Source of the DNA: Flammula alnicola
Lineage: Eukaryota; Basidiomycota; Agaricomycetes; Agaricales; Strophariaceae
Assembly (NCBI GenBank): GCA_015499995.1
Contig: JADNRV010000312.1
Coordinates: 1 to 56,336 of the forward strand
Length of the DNA stretch: 56,336 nucleotides
Direction: 5' to 3'
Shown piece after piece: positions 10,165 through 21,088 of the stretch; position 1 is the first letter of the stretch, and each line of letters opens with the position of its first letter. The notes beneath the pieces are model-generated. The model was not told the DNA's origin and ran no database searches. It worked only from the letters and a program-made list of their open reading frames with translations. Made by a program: the position numbers and the translations under genes.

Positions 10165-11685
10165 ATAACTTTACATTAGTTCTCAAACCTCTCGGTGGTC
10201 GGTAAGCACATAGATAAATGGATAAAGCTCTGAGCTTGGAGAATGATGCATTAATGATGGGTCGGATTTCGCGTCTTCGGGCGTTGCCGTGTGACGTCAT
10301 TCTTTGTGTTCAGAGTCAAACCACCGGTCCACCGCTCATTACACCCCAACACCAACATCCATCATGGCCACAAACGTTGAGCTCTGGATGCCATTCAATG
10401 GTACATACCGACCTGCATTAATAATTCCTGTCGGCGAGTGTCAGCGCTTCTCAGTACATCCTCTCACCTGGCTGCGTTATCTGGGGTTCACAATCTATGG
10501 CAACGAAGGCCACATCTCCACCTTACCTGGTGGCCCAGAAGTCGAATATTATCAAGCTGATATACCACCTGGTATTTATTACTATGTATCGCAACGCAAG
10601 TCATATACTAGCAATCCTGGACCTGTCGTTCATCTTTAATGTTAGTTCCCTGTTTGCTTGACCCCGCTGGGATGGACGACAGAACTTCAGCCACATCAAC
10701 TATCTCCATCAGCTGGCGCAATTTCGAAGAGAGGGTGATTGCTCGCGATGAAATCTGCGTGGTGACTGCCAGTCGTCCACCAATCGCTGAAGTATGCCAC
10801 ATCATTCCTCACGCAAAGGGAGATCAGGTATGTTCTGAATGTCTCTTATATCATTCCGAGTTCTCATTCAAGGCCAAGTACATGATCAATCTCGTCAATC
10901 ATAGAAAGGAAACAATCGAACCACCCTTGAATGACATCAACGATACACGGAATGGAATCCTGCTTTCCGTATTGCTGATCTCTTCAATTAGGGCCTGTCA
11001 GGTCGCTTTTTTGCAGGTCAATTATTCAACCCAATCGTCGTCGACGTGATTGAATTAGTTGATAGACACCCAATTTTGCGATGACCGTCAACGACGTGGA
11101 CCTCGTCACTCAACCCTGTGCCCAGCATCTTGGTTTCGCCATACAACCATCGGTTGCAAACAGGCGCCTCACCTTCCAGCATTTCAGTAACAAAGATTGT
11201 AACGTCGCATTCTTGGCACCTCACAACTCGGATGCGAAGCAATCGGACAGTAATGAGTGGCCACCACCTCTTGTCTTCGACGTCGCCTATGGTTGTGTCG
11301 CCCTCAAAACATGGGGAGTAGCTGAATTTGTACAATTCGCCCAGGAACACACCAAGGAGATTTACTACAACTATGATGATAATGAGTGTGATCGTGATGC
11401 CCCGGCTGCCAGGCAGGAGAAGGTACGGCATGTTGGTTGGTTCTCAAGTGATACAGAAAACTCAGAGAGGCGACTTTCTCGACTTAGTCGTCGGGTTATG
11501 GGAGCTAAATGCAAGAAAGGCTGTGCGTCAAGCAAAAGCCATAAAGGCGGAGAGTACCCGGGAGAACGTCCGAAAATGGCTTGAATCTGTAGAGTAGTCG
11601 ATAGCATCAGCACAATTGTACAATATCGAGTTTAGGCTGAAATGACCATTTATAGGGCATACTTAGGGTTGTAGAGGTATTGCGC
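10165..11685 (+). repeat. Right arm of large inverted duplication (HNH gene copy 2)
   Basis: Reverse-complement partner of 7980-9540; gene content and flanks are colinear with the left arm. The inner ends share CTCTGAGCTTGGAGAATGAT and CCGTGTGACGTCATTCTTTG. The outer ends share CACAATTGTACAATATCGAG. Confidence 0.85.
10364..11584 (+). CDS. HNH-nuclease-domain protein, copy 2 (frameshifted C-terminus)
   Basis: Near-identical to copy 1 through the N-terminal domain (MATNVELWMPFNGTYRPAL), the HNH core (AEVCHIIPHAKGD, INDTRNGILL) and most of the C-terminal domain (TPNFAMTVNDVDL). The same three introns are inferred, the last at 11019-11067. Near 11460 the copy lacks two bases relative to copy 1. 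The frame therefore leaves the conserved ...LVVGLWELNARKA.. reading and ends at 11584 with an Arg/Lys-rich tail, whereas the ancestral frame ends at 11597. The HNH motif residues are intact, so a protein with an altered last ~45 residues could still be made. Confidence 0.7.
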
Positions 11686-11994
11686 GTTGTTGTAGAGCTA
11701 AGACGAATTCTCCATCAGCAAACTCTGAGTTTTCTCATAGATTGGCAATCTGTCGGAATATCAAATGTTACGACTTTGGAGGGGTACGAGGGGATGTACC
11801 GCCCTAAAGCTGCGAAGTTGCCAGTATCACGGAAGAGACCTACATGAAGCGTGCTACATAGAAGTGTTTGGATCGTGACCACGATCATTGATGAAGCAAG
11901 TCGAGAGCAACGGAGCGTCACAGATACGCCGAAAAAAGACCAGAAATCCGAAAGAAAAGAAAATGCAAGAAATGGGTCAACCAACATACTCAGC
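11598..11994. other. Tail-to-tail intergenic
   Basis: About 400 bases between the converging HNH copy 2 and the ArfGAP gene. The first ~90 bases belong to the right arm of the inverted duplication. The rest shows nothing recognisable. Confidence 0.4.
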
Positions 11995-12170
11995 TTACAT
12001 AGCTCCCCACTGTTGCTGACCGCCGCCTTGCGAAGAGTAACCGCCCTGTGGGTATACCTGGCCATACGTCGTATGCGATTGAGTAGGGGCAAACATCGCC
12101 TGTGCCAGCTGCTGCTGCTGGAGCTGCTGTAGCTGCTGCTGCTGCTGTAGTTGTTGCTGTTGCTGTAGTT

Positions 12171-12215
<45 letters not shown>

Positions 12216-13924
12216 GTTGTTGTTGCATCTGCATAGTGGTCATCCCCAAGAACTGGCCCTGACCAGACGAACCACTACCTCCCATCCCAAACTGCGTCTG
12301 GGGTTGGGCCGACACTGGGCTTTGATACATGAATTGACCCTGGGGTGAAGGCTGCTGCGGCTGCAGTTGCATTTGCAGTTGAGGACTATTCGAAAGGAAT
12401 TGTTGGCCGGGACTAGGCGATAGGAATTGCGATTGAGCCGCAGGTGTCGATAGAAATGGTTGACTGGGAGACGGAGTCATGAAGCCTTGGCTAGAAGGGA
12501 CCTGCATCGATCCTTGAGGCTGGGGCTGGAAAAAAGGCGCCGAAGCCGATTGCGTTATCTGCGGTGTCGTAGGTTGTCCAGTGTTTGATCCAAAATATTG
12601 TCCATAAGATTGTTGCGGTTGGCTGAGAGATGGCGTCATTTGTGGTTGCGCAGAGAATGGCGATGACATAGGAGGTGGCGCGAAAGGTGATTGCGACGGC
12701 TGCTGCGAGAAGGGATTTATTCCGAGTTGTTGAGGTTGGAAGGGATTCATGCCCATCCCAGCTGAGGTTACGCCCACGGGATATCCATTGGAGCCCATAG
12801 CACCATTTACGAATGGGGGTTGGGGGTTAGTATTTGTGAAAGTCGAAGTCGACTGGTATTGCAGAGGTAATGATGAGTTTTGCGCGAGACCATTGAGAGA
12901 GTTGATATCGTCCCAAACTCCACCCAGCCCACCCACAGGCTTATTTGCCTGTGGCAAGGATTGCGAAGGAATAGGCTGTGACGCAGACCTCATCGGGTTT
13001 GGATGTTGAGAGGGGTTGGTGGAAGGATGTTGTCGGTTTTGTGGAAGTTGATTTGTTGAGAGAGACGAAGGATTTCGTGGCGCACTTGTCGAGGGCGATG
13101 CTATGTTCGGCGCAGTGGTGGGAACATTAGAGCTCGACGGATGTTGCGAGGTACTTGTTAGAGGCGAAGAAACGGATCGTGGAGTTACCAATGATGCCGA
13201 TCGCGAAGGTCCAAGCTTCGAAGCCACAAGAGCTGACTTATCGAAGAATTTCCTGTATTCGTATTTAGCTGGTATGAAACGTGAGCGACGGGTTCAATCA
13301 AGGAAAGTTGTACTAAGCAACTCACCCCGGATATACTGCTCGATCTCGCTATCTCGTTCGGTCTCCTCAAGATTCGGTGGTGGTGGGTGGCGTAGCTCGT
13401 TAGGGTTGAAAATAGCATTCGATTTAACGTTGCCCGTTACTTTCATGTACTATAGATTCTGATTACGTTTGATCAGTCCGATGATGCAGGTGATGCTCAC
13501 CTCAATTTGATCCTTCGTCCAGTCGTCCATCGTCAAACTCTTCCTATTCAACACACAACAGATGTCATTCCTCAGCTAAGGGGGTCAAGAATCTTCGAAT
13601 ATGCATACACTTTCGTGATATGTGTCCCGATCTTCCTGTGGATGCTCGCACAATTCATACTGTGAGAAAGAACAGTCAAAATTGGGTTGAACGAGTGAAC
13701 TGAAGCAAAAGGATATACCAGATAAAGATACCCAGATTATGGGATGCCCATCGTGGCATCCTTGCTTTGCAATCTGCACAAATGTCTAGAGGAATAAGGT
13801 GATTCAAACGACAAACTATTGCCCCTAAACTTAGACAGCACGCACTGTTTCCGGGTAAAGCGGCGAGTTCCAGCAAGATCTTCTGGTTTCGCTCCTTCTG
13901 GAGCTTATTTTGCTGATGAGACAT
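11995..13924 (-). CDS. ArfGAP-domain protein (Age2/SMAP-like) with polyQ tail
   Basis: GTPase-activating protein for Arf in vesicle traffic. From the Met at 13924 (MSHQQNKLQKERNQKILLEL) the spliced protein reads LPGNNICADCKARMPRW, SHNLGIFICMNCASIHRKIG and THITKVKSLTMDDWT. This gives the C-x2-C-x16-C-x2-C zinc finger and the catalytic Arg in HRKIG-type context, each piece joined in frame across short introns. GNVKSNAIFNPNELRHPPPP and an AKYEYRKF segment complete the domain. The rest (about 400 residues) is low-complexity Ser/Pro/Asn/Gln with NPF motifs (MNPFQPQ, INPFSQQ), which can bind EH-domain endocytic proteins, and a long Gln run. The organisation matches Age2/SMAP-type GAPs. I passed over an upstream in-frame Met because MSHQQNK starts the conserved region. 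Confidence 0.88.
12108..12232. repeat. CAG/CTG-type trinucleotide tract (polyQ)
   Basis: CTG/TTG triplets on the plus strand encode about 40 residues of Gln with scattered Leu in the ArfGAP tail. The longest run is a pure (CTG) stretch around 12182-12212, likely to vary in length between strains. Confidence 0.85.
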
Positions 13925-15692
13925 CAGTGGCCTTGAAACCCGACGAATTCCAGAGAAGACGGTGTTGTAGTGAGAGGTCGTTATGCCGCCGTCGGCCCCG
14001 AGCGCGTCAACATTTGTTTGGCGATCACCAGCAATGTAAACAAAGGTTCCTTGAGCGCTCACCTTTCGGCGTTAACGAAGCGCCCACCGTTGACACTCGA
14101 AGGACATGGATCTACAGTAGGTACGGGTGGGGATCCACATAGCATCTGTGCAGTTGTAGATGTAAATCAAAGCGCGATTCTGATCGGTCATTTTACACAG
14201 GCTGAGGCACTTCTAGACCTACAACTCATTTCTTGAATCGTAACTCTTGTTGTCTTATTCCTGGCACACCTTGGCACACAGACAGCCCAATGTAAACCAT
14301 TAAAAGGATTCAAACAAAGTCCGTTCCAATACAGAAAGAAAAAATAAATCGTGCTCTATTCAATTTGAACAAAAAAAACCCTCGAAGTCGAAGTATAATG
14401 ATAGCTTACAGTAATATCGATGAGTGTATGCCCTATGGCTTGCCTATGGCACTCTCCTTCGCTAACGCATGTGAACCAGGAAAGCGATAAAATGTTTATT
14501 GGGATATGGCTGTGGCATAAAATTCTAAAATTGGGATCGTATGAGTTACTGCCACAAGTAAAACGAGAAAGTACTCACAATGACGAAGGTGTAAAAGTTG
14601 CAAGTATCGGGTACTCAAGCAATGACACAGTAGGCGTTTTCGCCGCTGCCGCCTTTCTCCTCGTTGGTGAGAATGGAATCGTTGATGGAGATGGAGTTAC
14701 GTGAAGGAATCCATTCCATTTGTGTTTGGGTGTGAAGTTGCTGGTACGACTGGAGAAATAAAAGTGAGGCGCTCCTTTTTATAAGCCGACGCTCGACAAG
14801 GATTTCCATAACAGTCCACTTGAAAATATTTGCTATGTAATCACTCGGTCCATCGTCCCAGGCGCCTAGGTACAACTTCATTTCACTGCAGCAGTGAAAT
14901 TTCAGACTTTGCTAAACAATAAAAATAACGATTTGAAATGTCCTTTTCGAGTCCACGCGTCGATTTTTTGACTAACAAAAGTTCCAACGTCTAGTTCTAG
15001 GATCGGAAGGGATCCATATTTAAAAAAATAACGGGCACGACTGTTGTTCTTACTGTACATACTGTTTTTGTTAATCACAGAGCTTTAGGTCGAACCAATT
15101 GTTCCGGAGATTGTGCATATCTGAGACTGATTAGAGCAGGAGCCGCACCATAATCACACCTTTACCGTTTAGAATGCATTTGAGTGAAAGTCACTACTGA
15201 TCATCGAAGACATACGCCCTCCTAGTATTGTCGGCGCTTTGGCTGGGACCTAGCACGCGAAGTAATTACTGAGGTCTGTCCTTGTGAAACTTTGATTTCT
15301 GGCCACGGCGTAAAATCAGTTTCGGTGGGTATAAGTTGGGTATAAGTTGATGATTTGTTGATGATTCAAGATTCAGTGCTTGATAATACCTCGCATAACT
15401 GCCATATGGCCAGGTAAAGACTGATAGAGGTGATTTTAAAACGGAAACTATTTCTTTTAATTGAAAGACAGCTTTTGAATAATAAACATATTCATCTACG
15501 AGGCTAGCGCATATGGCGTAGATTATAACTTGTATGCATAGGTATCGACGGAGGGACAACCAACGATCGTCAGCGGATCAAAAAGCCCCGGCCCACGGAT
15601 CCGGGGAGGTGACTGGGGTCCTACTACCAGTTCAAGCCTCGCGGCTTGGGTCGCTGGAATCCAACAACTATCTCTTTGCACAACACGGAACG
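13925..15692. other. Long intergenic region between divergent ArfGAP and Pex39-like genes
   Basis: About 1.77 kb. A minus-strand frame at 14615-14881 (88 codons) shows no family motif and I do not call it. Short AT-rich repeats (GTATAAGTTGGGTATAAGTTG, 15328-15348) are present. No tRNA or terminal repeat was found. Confidence 0.4.
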
Positions 15693-16344
15693 ATGTCGAC
15701 GCAAACAGAACCACAACCTAGTAAAGCCGATGCACTCAAGGCATACGGATCATACCCATTCACCTCGGACGAAACTTACCAGGTGGGTTGCTCGCCAAAT
15801 CACCAACGTCTAAATCAGATTTTCAAGTGAATTGTTCCGACTTTTGCAAGCAAGGTCTAGCTAGCATCCTTACAGGCGGAACACTAGATCCAAACTCATC
15901 CATGGAGGTACAGGAAGAGATGGTTAGGCGGACGCGCGTGTTCTATTTCAATAAGTGAGCGACTCCGTTCGCTACTTCGTACTGCGACAAATTCATCTAA
16001 CTTCCATATTTTATGCAGGATCACAGGCAACACGATCACCATGGACGAAGCGCTCGATTATGAAAACTCTCTGAGGCAGTCTTCAGCACACAGAGATGAA
16101 GCCGCAGCAAGTGCTGACGACGAGAACCGTGTTTTGACGTTTGCCGAATTGAAGGAGCTGATCGAGACAGGCAATGTCGACAAGATTCCCAACAATAAAG
16201 TCATTCCAGAAGGACTGAATGTGCGTTATCCTACTTTGTTTTGACACGAGTCCATAGTGATGCTCCTGGTAGGACGCTCCTCCTAGCGAATCAACAGCTC
16301 CTGCGCGAAAGAAGCCCTGGGAGATGGCTACAGAGCAATCATAA
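15693..16344 (+). CDS. Pex39-like peroxisomal import factor (DUF5572-type, KPWE motif)
   Basis: Small protein of about 140 residues in four exons. Exon 1 (15693-15782) gives MSTQTEPQPSKADALK and YPFTSDETYQ. Exon 2 (15851-15954) gives QGLASILTGGTLDP and a RTRVFYFNK end. Exon 3 has MDEALDYENSL and LTFAELKELIETGNVDKIP. The last exon is Pro/Ser-rich and ends APARKKPWEMATEQS. A short helix of type 'SFxELxxLIxTGxxxxIP' followed by a C-terminal KPWE is the signature of the DUF5572/C6orf226 family, recently described as peroxin Pex39, which assists PTS2 cargo import with Pex7. The assignment rests on these motifs from memory. The function is inferred. Confidence 0.6.
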
Positions 16345-17140
16345 AGACTCTCAAAGTTCCGAGCCCAATTGTACGAGTACAAGTATGAAACGAAGCAGAG
16401 CGAAGTGAAACACGCCAGACCTTTTTTTTTTGTGAAACCGCTATAGTGGCCTACGCTACCGCAGGATAAAGAATCTACGTCCTGGTTCAGGTGAAAGTGG
16501 GTGTAGTGCCTACTCGATTGAAATATACTAGACTGCACGATTTTGTCTTCTTCGTGACATCATCCACTAGGAAACCGAGAACAATCAACAAAGAAAGAAG
16601 AGAGCATAAACCAGGGGGAGACGACTTGTGTAAGTGTGAAAAGACACGAATAAAGAGCACCGGATGTTACAACAGACACATTCTGATAAAGAAAAGAGAT
16701 AAAGGAAAGAAGAGCAGGACGGTCCGCAAGAAGAGAAAATGTATAAAAGTATGAGATACAAGAAAGGGACATCGCAGGCGCATAGTATAAAAGGCATAAA
16801 GAATATCAGCCTTGAGCAGCAATGAGGGAAACGACACAAATTCTGGGTTGTGATCTTCTATACGACCACACTGAGAATCCACCAGTGTGGGTAGGATATT
16901 ACGTACTAGAGACAGATGCTCTTTCCACTCTCCAATGCCGTGAAATTTCTTCTGCCAGCCTGACTGTATGGTATTATCGACAGTCATCGAGCCTTGAAGC
17001 CTGGACGTCCATGGTGATGTGATGATTTAATCTCCTTACCGCAGCCGAGCAATAAACGTAGGTTGCGGGAGGTGGAAGCGATAGTGGAACCCGAACGTTC
17101 ATTGCATCCTTGTAACAGAAACAAATCGCCCAGGCTCCCA
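16345..17140. other. Convergent intergenic region
   Basis: About 800 bases between the Pex39-like and Ebs1-like genes, both ending here. It is purine-rich on the plus strand around 16560-16770, which makes spurious Leu/Phe/Ser-rich minus-strand frames. No gene is supported. Confidence 0.4.
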
Positions 17141-20100
17141 TCAGCCCGTGTTGCCCCAAACCTGAGACATAGGAGGAGACATGTAACTTTGCGGCGTGAC
17201 ACGAGGGTCATGCATCGAGAGCTGCCTCGAGTGGTACCCTGAAGGCGCACTCGTATAATATTGCGTAGGTGGCGCTCCATGGCCACCCAGTGCGCCGTGA
17301 GGAAGCGGCGAGTTCAAATATCCAGAGGATGGCGAAGAGAGATTATGCTCGGGTCTGTGAATAGGCGGCTGAATGGGAGAAGAATACGCGAAAGGATCGT
17401 GCTGAACCTGGCTATGATTCGGGAAAAGTTGGGCAGCGACAGACGACGACGGCATATGATGATGTTGCTGTCTCTGGTTTACGCTGGTACTCGATAGCGT
17501 CGTCTGCGGTGGCTGTGCGAAGGGCGTTGAAGGCAGCGCACCGATAAAGTTCTGCTGCGAGTTCTGCGATTGGCTGGGGTACGATGACGTCCATATAGAC
17601 TGCTGCGAGAGATCCTGGGATGTGCCAAGGGCAGCCGAGAACTGACGCGGCGAAGTCTGGTAGATATGCCCGCCGGCATGGGCACCAGGGGCGTTTCCGC
17701 CTTTACCGGTGTACATGAGAGGTTGCTCGTCACGGGAAGCCGACCAAATGGATTGACTCGGGCGATGGGACAATTCAGACCCAAAAAGAAATTTGGGCTG
17801 CGGGGCGGTCGATATCGACTCGATATGTGGGAGAAGATTCCCAGTTAGAGGCCTGCTTGCGCCATTGAAACCCATGACGTCGTTCAACAGGTCTTGGGCA
17901 GTAGTCGCGGACGCCGGAGGAGGTGCAACCAGGGGGCTAAAAGTTGATGGTATCGCAGGCAGATAATGTGTTGGTGATCTGGGAGATAGAGCTTTCGGAC
18001 TGAGCATCGGCTTGACCGGAGTGAGAGGAGTCGCGTAGAGGCTCGGCGACAGAGTAGGCGAGATACTTGCTCTGGTTAACAAGAAGTGGTTAATGCGCGA
18101 GATTATGGCAGAAAAGAGTAAAACTGACCTTGGATCCCAAACAATCTCGTCGTCCTGCTCGTCCTCGTCCACAATGTCTTCGGATGTATTCAAGAACTTG
18201 AATGCATCACCAACGGGGTCATCGTCCGTACGGCTGGTAAATTCTGTCATATCGTCATCATCAGGATTGCGTCTGGGGTGCAAACCCAGGCTGGTGTCCC
18301 TAATTGTGGCTAGTAATTCTTGCTGGTCGATTGGGACATTGACAGCTTCGGCCACTGTGGTCATTTCCGTGTGCGACGGTGGGCGTACATCTTCAACAAC
18401 ATCAAGGTTAAACATGAGATGGTTATTGATCAACAAGAGCGGGGAGTTCTGCGTCAAAAAAATCCTTAGTCTCAATTTTGTCAACGGAAGGTGGAAAAGA
18501 CAAGGCATACCTCCATTTTCGCCAAAGCTTTCGCGTCTTCCAACAAATCAGAAATCCTCATCAACTGCTCTACGTTCGGGTGGACTTGTTCTCTTGCTGA
18601 AACCCCATTCGCTGGCTTCTCTCCATTGTCACTTTTCTTGACTTCGCCCATCAATTTCCTAAGCGGCAAGAATCCTCTCATCTCGATATCCTCTTCAAGG
18701 GGAGCACTTAACACGGGCAACTTGGTCACAGGGAACGCCTGCGACAACGCAAGTATAAACCGCGCATATGCCTGCCAGAAGCGCAGAGTCTTCGCCGAGT
18801 AGCCGCTGATCTTATTTGGCGATTTTTTTTCCACCTCCAAGCCTCTAGCTTTTTCCTTTTCCTGGAATGCGATGAATTCTTGATCCTGGACGACATATTT
18901 GAAGTTGGCACGAAGCCATTTGCTTGCGATCCTGAGAGCAGGGAGAGTGCGCCTGAATGTGGCACTGATGCGCTGGGCGAGATCGTCGAGGTCGTCCATC
19001 GTAGGTGGGTCCTTGAGTTCGTCCTTGCCCACTTCAAGAAGGGCGAAGTGAAGGTCCATCAGATGGTCGAGCATGGCCCATTCAGTAATCGCAGAGGTTC
19101 CTGGTGGAACAACGGTAGGCTGGTGGTTCCGACTATGGGATGTCGAAGAAGTGTCGCGAATCATGCGGTGTTTCCACAATGCCCCTTGGGAAAGGACAAT
19201 AGTATTCGAGATCATATCGATGGGTAGATGGCGTTCCGAGACAAGAGCGTAGAATTCATTGGCTACTTTTTCGTTGTGTTTGGGGGAGATTGATTTCATC
19301 CTAAACAAACATTCATAAGAAGTCAGGAGGAAACTATTAGCGCGGAAAGGACGCACTTCTCAACACCCTTATCCATACCGACACGCCACAGAGCATGTAA
19401 AACCACGACACTCTCCTGAAAAGCCTCAATCCTCAATCTCAGCGAAGGATGGGCATCATTCGAGGTACTCCTATCTCGCTCCCTCCTCATCTTTTGTCTC
19501 CACATCTCCAGAGCCTTTGTCAAGACAGTGCCCAAATTCTCGGCGGCAGTATCGTACGGTTGGCTGACGCATAAAGCCCGATAATAGTGAATAAGAGAGC
19601 CGAAGGAGTCCTTCTTGTACGATGCAAGGATTGCGAGTTGATGAGAAGGATTTCCTTCAGACGGTACGAGCATGCGTGCTTGTTCGTAGCACTGCTGTGC
19701 TTTATTATAGTTCCTCGGACGTGGCGGGTTATCAATTGCTCCGCCACGCCTATTCCTGCCCCGCCTCCCTGGGCCACCATCCTCCTGGCCTGCCCGCTTC
19801 CCGCCGCTCTCGTTATACAACTCTCGATAACGAGCGATATCGCCTAGGCAAATCAGAGCTTTGCTTAGGATGGCGAGGCGGCTTTCGCGCTCCTCTGGGG
19901 TCGTGGGTACGAAAGACGCCGTCAGATCCCCGGGTGGGAACTGGAAGTGATTGCGGCCACTGGCGCCATGCATAACTCCGTCCCGAGTCTCGGCGCCCTC
20001 AGTGGCACTGACGGTGGCGGGCACATCGTCCGCATCGGTCATAAGGCCAAGAGCCAAAAGGGCAGGCTGAGCTTCGTTGAGATCGAAGAGCCGCCGAAGG

Positions 20101-20561
20101 CGCAGGACAAGCTGGGTCCAGAACTTCTCCTCGTCGGCTAGAAAATTGCGAAATCGCTGGACGAGCTTGCGATGTTCCACGACGCCATGGTTGCTTTGCC
20201 TAGGGTGGGGCCCCTGCTGGCCCTGATTTTGCTGCTGGCGCTGGTTATTTTGAATGGCACGATCGAGAGCTGCAATGCGCTGCTTGTATGATGAGATGAA
20301 GGCATATGATGTCTGCATCCATAGGTGATTCTCGACATCCTTCGATTCTTTGGCATTCGGATGGACGAGTAGTAGGTTCAGGTAGCGCCTCCGGAGGCTG
20401 ACAAGCAGCATGCATTAGCGGTGGCGCGGATATGGTAGACTATCGGCTTACTTCTTTCGCTGGAAATCAACCTCTTTATCGAATGGCTCCTTGGTTTTGA
20501 GTAATTCTTTCAACGATTGGTGTATGCTTTTCGCCTCACTGACCAGCAAAGGGGTTGACAT
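17141..20561 (-). CDS. Est1/Ebs1/SMG7-like protein (14-3-3-like TPR, NMD factor)
   Basis: The ATG at 20561 gives MSTPLLVSEAKSIHQSLKEL and EVDFQRKK, joined to LRRRYLNLLLVHPNAKESKD. The N-terminal half is the Est1 14-3-3-like domain: EEKFWTQLVLRLRRLFDL, LICLGDIARYRELY and NKAQQCYEQARMLVPSEGNP. It continues with LAILASYKKDSFGSLIHYYR and CVSQPYDTAAENL, the motif set of Est1/SMG5-7 proteins. An EST1 DNA/RNA-binding-domain-like helical region follows (FRMKSISPKHNEKVANEFYA onward). The C-terminal third is a disordered Ser/Pro/Gln-rich tail ending MSQVWGNTG at 17141. In yeasts this family acts in telomerase recruitment (Est1) or nonsense-mediated decay (Ebs1); in filamentous fungi the decay role is more likely. 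At least four introns. Confidence 0.85.
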
Positions 20562-21088
20562 GGTCGAGAAGAGCAGAGGCGCCGAACGGGTTCAAACGGT
20601 GTGCAGCATTAAGTAAGGTCCCCACATTTAAAAAAAAAGCAATACATACCGGGCGACAGATGCAGGCTGTTCAGTCATTGATGATCTTCTGGTCTTGTTG
20701 TCAGATACAATCCATTGTCTCTGTCCGCCAATATAAGAGCTTTCTTGCGCTCACGGGGAAGAATAAGAAGCGTTGTAAAGACAGCAGAAATGGACAAGAT
20801 TTGAAGAATTATGCCACACACACTTTTGTTCAGTCATCCATCTCAATAAAATCCGTGGGAAAGAAACAGCACTGAAGTAGTTGCCTAATCCGCCGATGGC
20901 AGTGGCACAATGAGATAAAACAACAGGTATATACAGGTGTATTCGTGGATAGCTATTTACAACTCAGAAAACAATAGCTTGTGGTATATAATAAAAGTAC
21001 TCTAGACATATGTAGTTCCAGCAAGAAATAGTTCAAGACAGTCGGGTAGGTAACATGGAGATCACAAGTTGAACATCCCAGGCCCATA
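20562..21088. other. Intergenic between tandem minus-strand genes
   Basis: About 530 bases. It holds the Ebs1-like promoter and the 3' end of the SNF2 gene. No additional gene seen. Confidence 0.4.

Noticed and set aside
14615..14881. 88-codon minus-strand frame
   Set aside because: No family motif, no supporting splice structure, and it lies in a long AT-rich intergenic region.
16560..16839. Hydrophobic minus-strand frames resembling membrane proteins
   Set aside because: They arise from a purine-rich plus strand (pyrimidine-rich complement), giving Leu/Phe/Ser by composition only.
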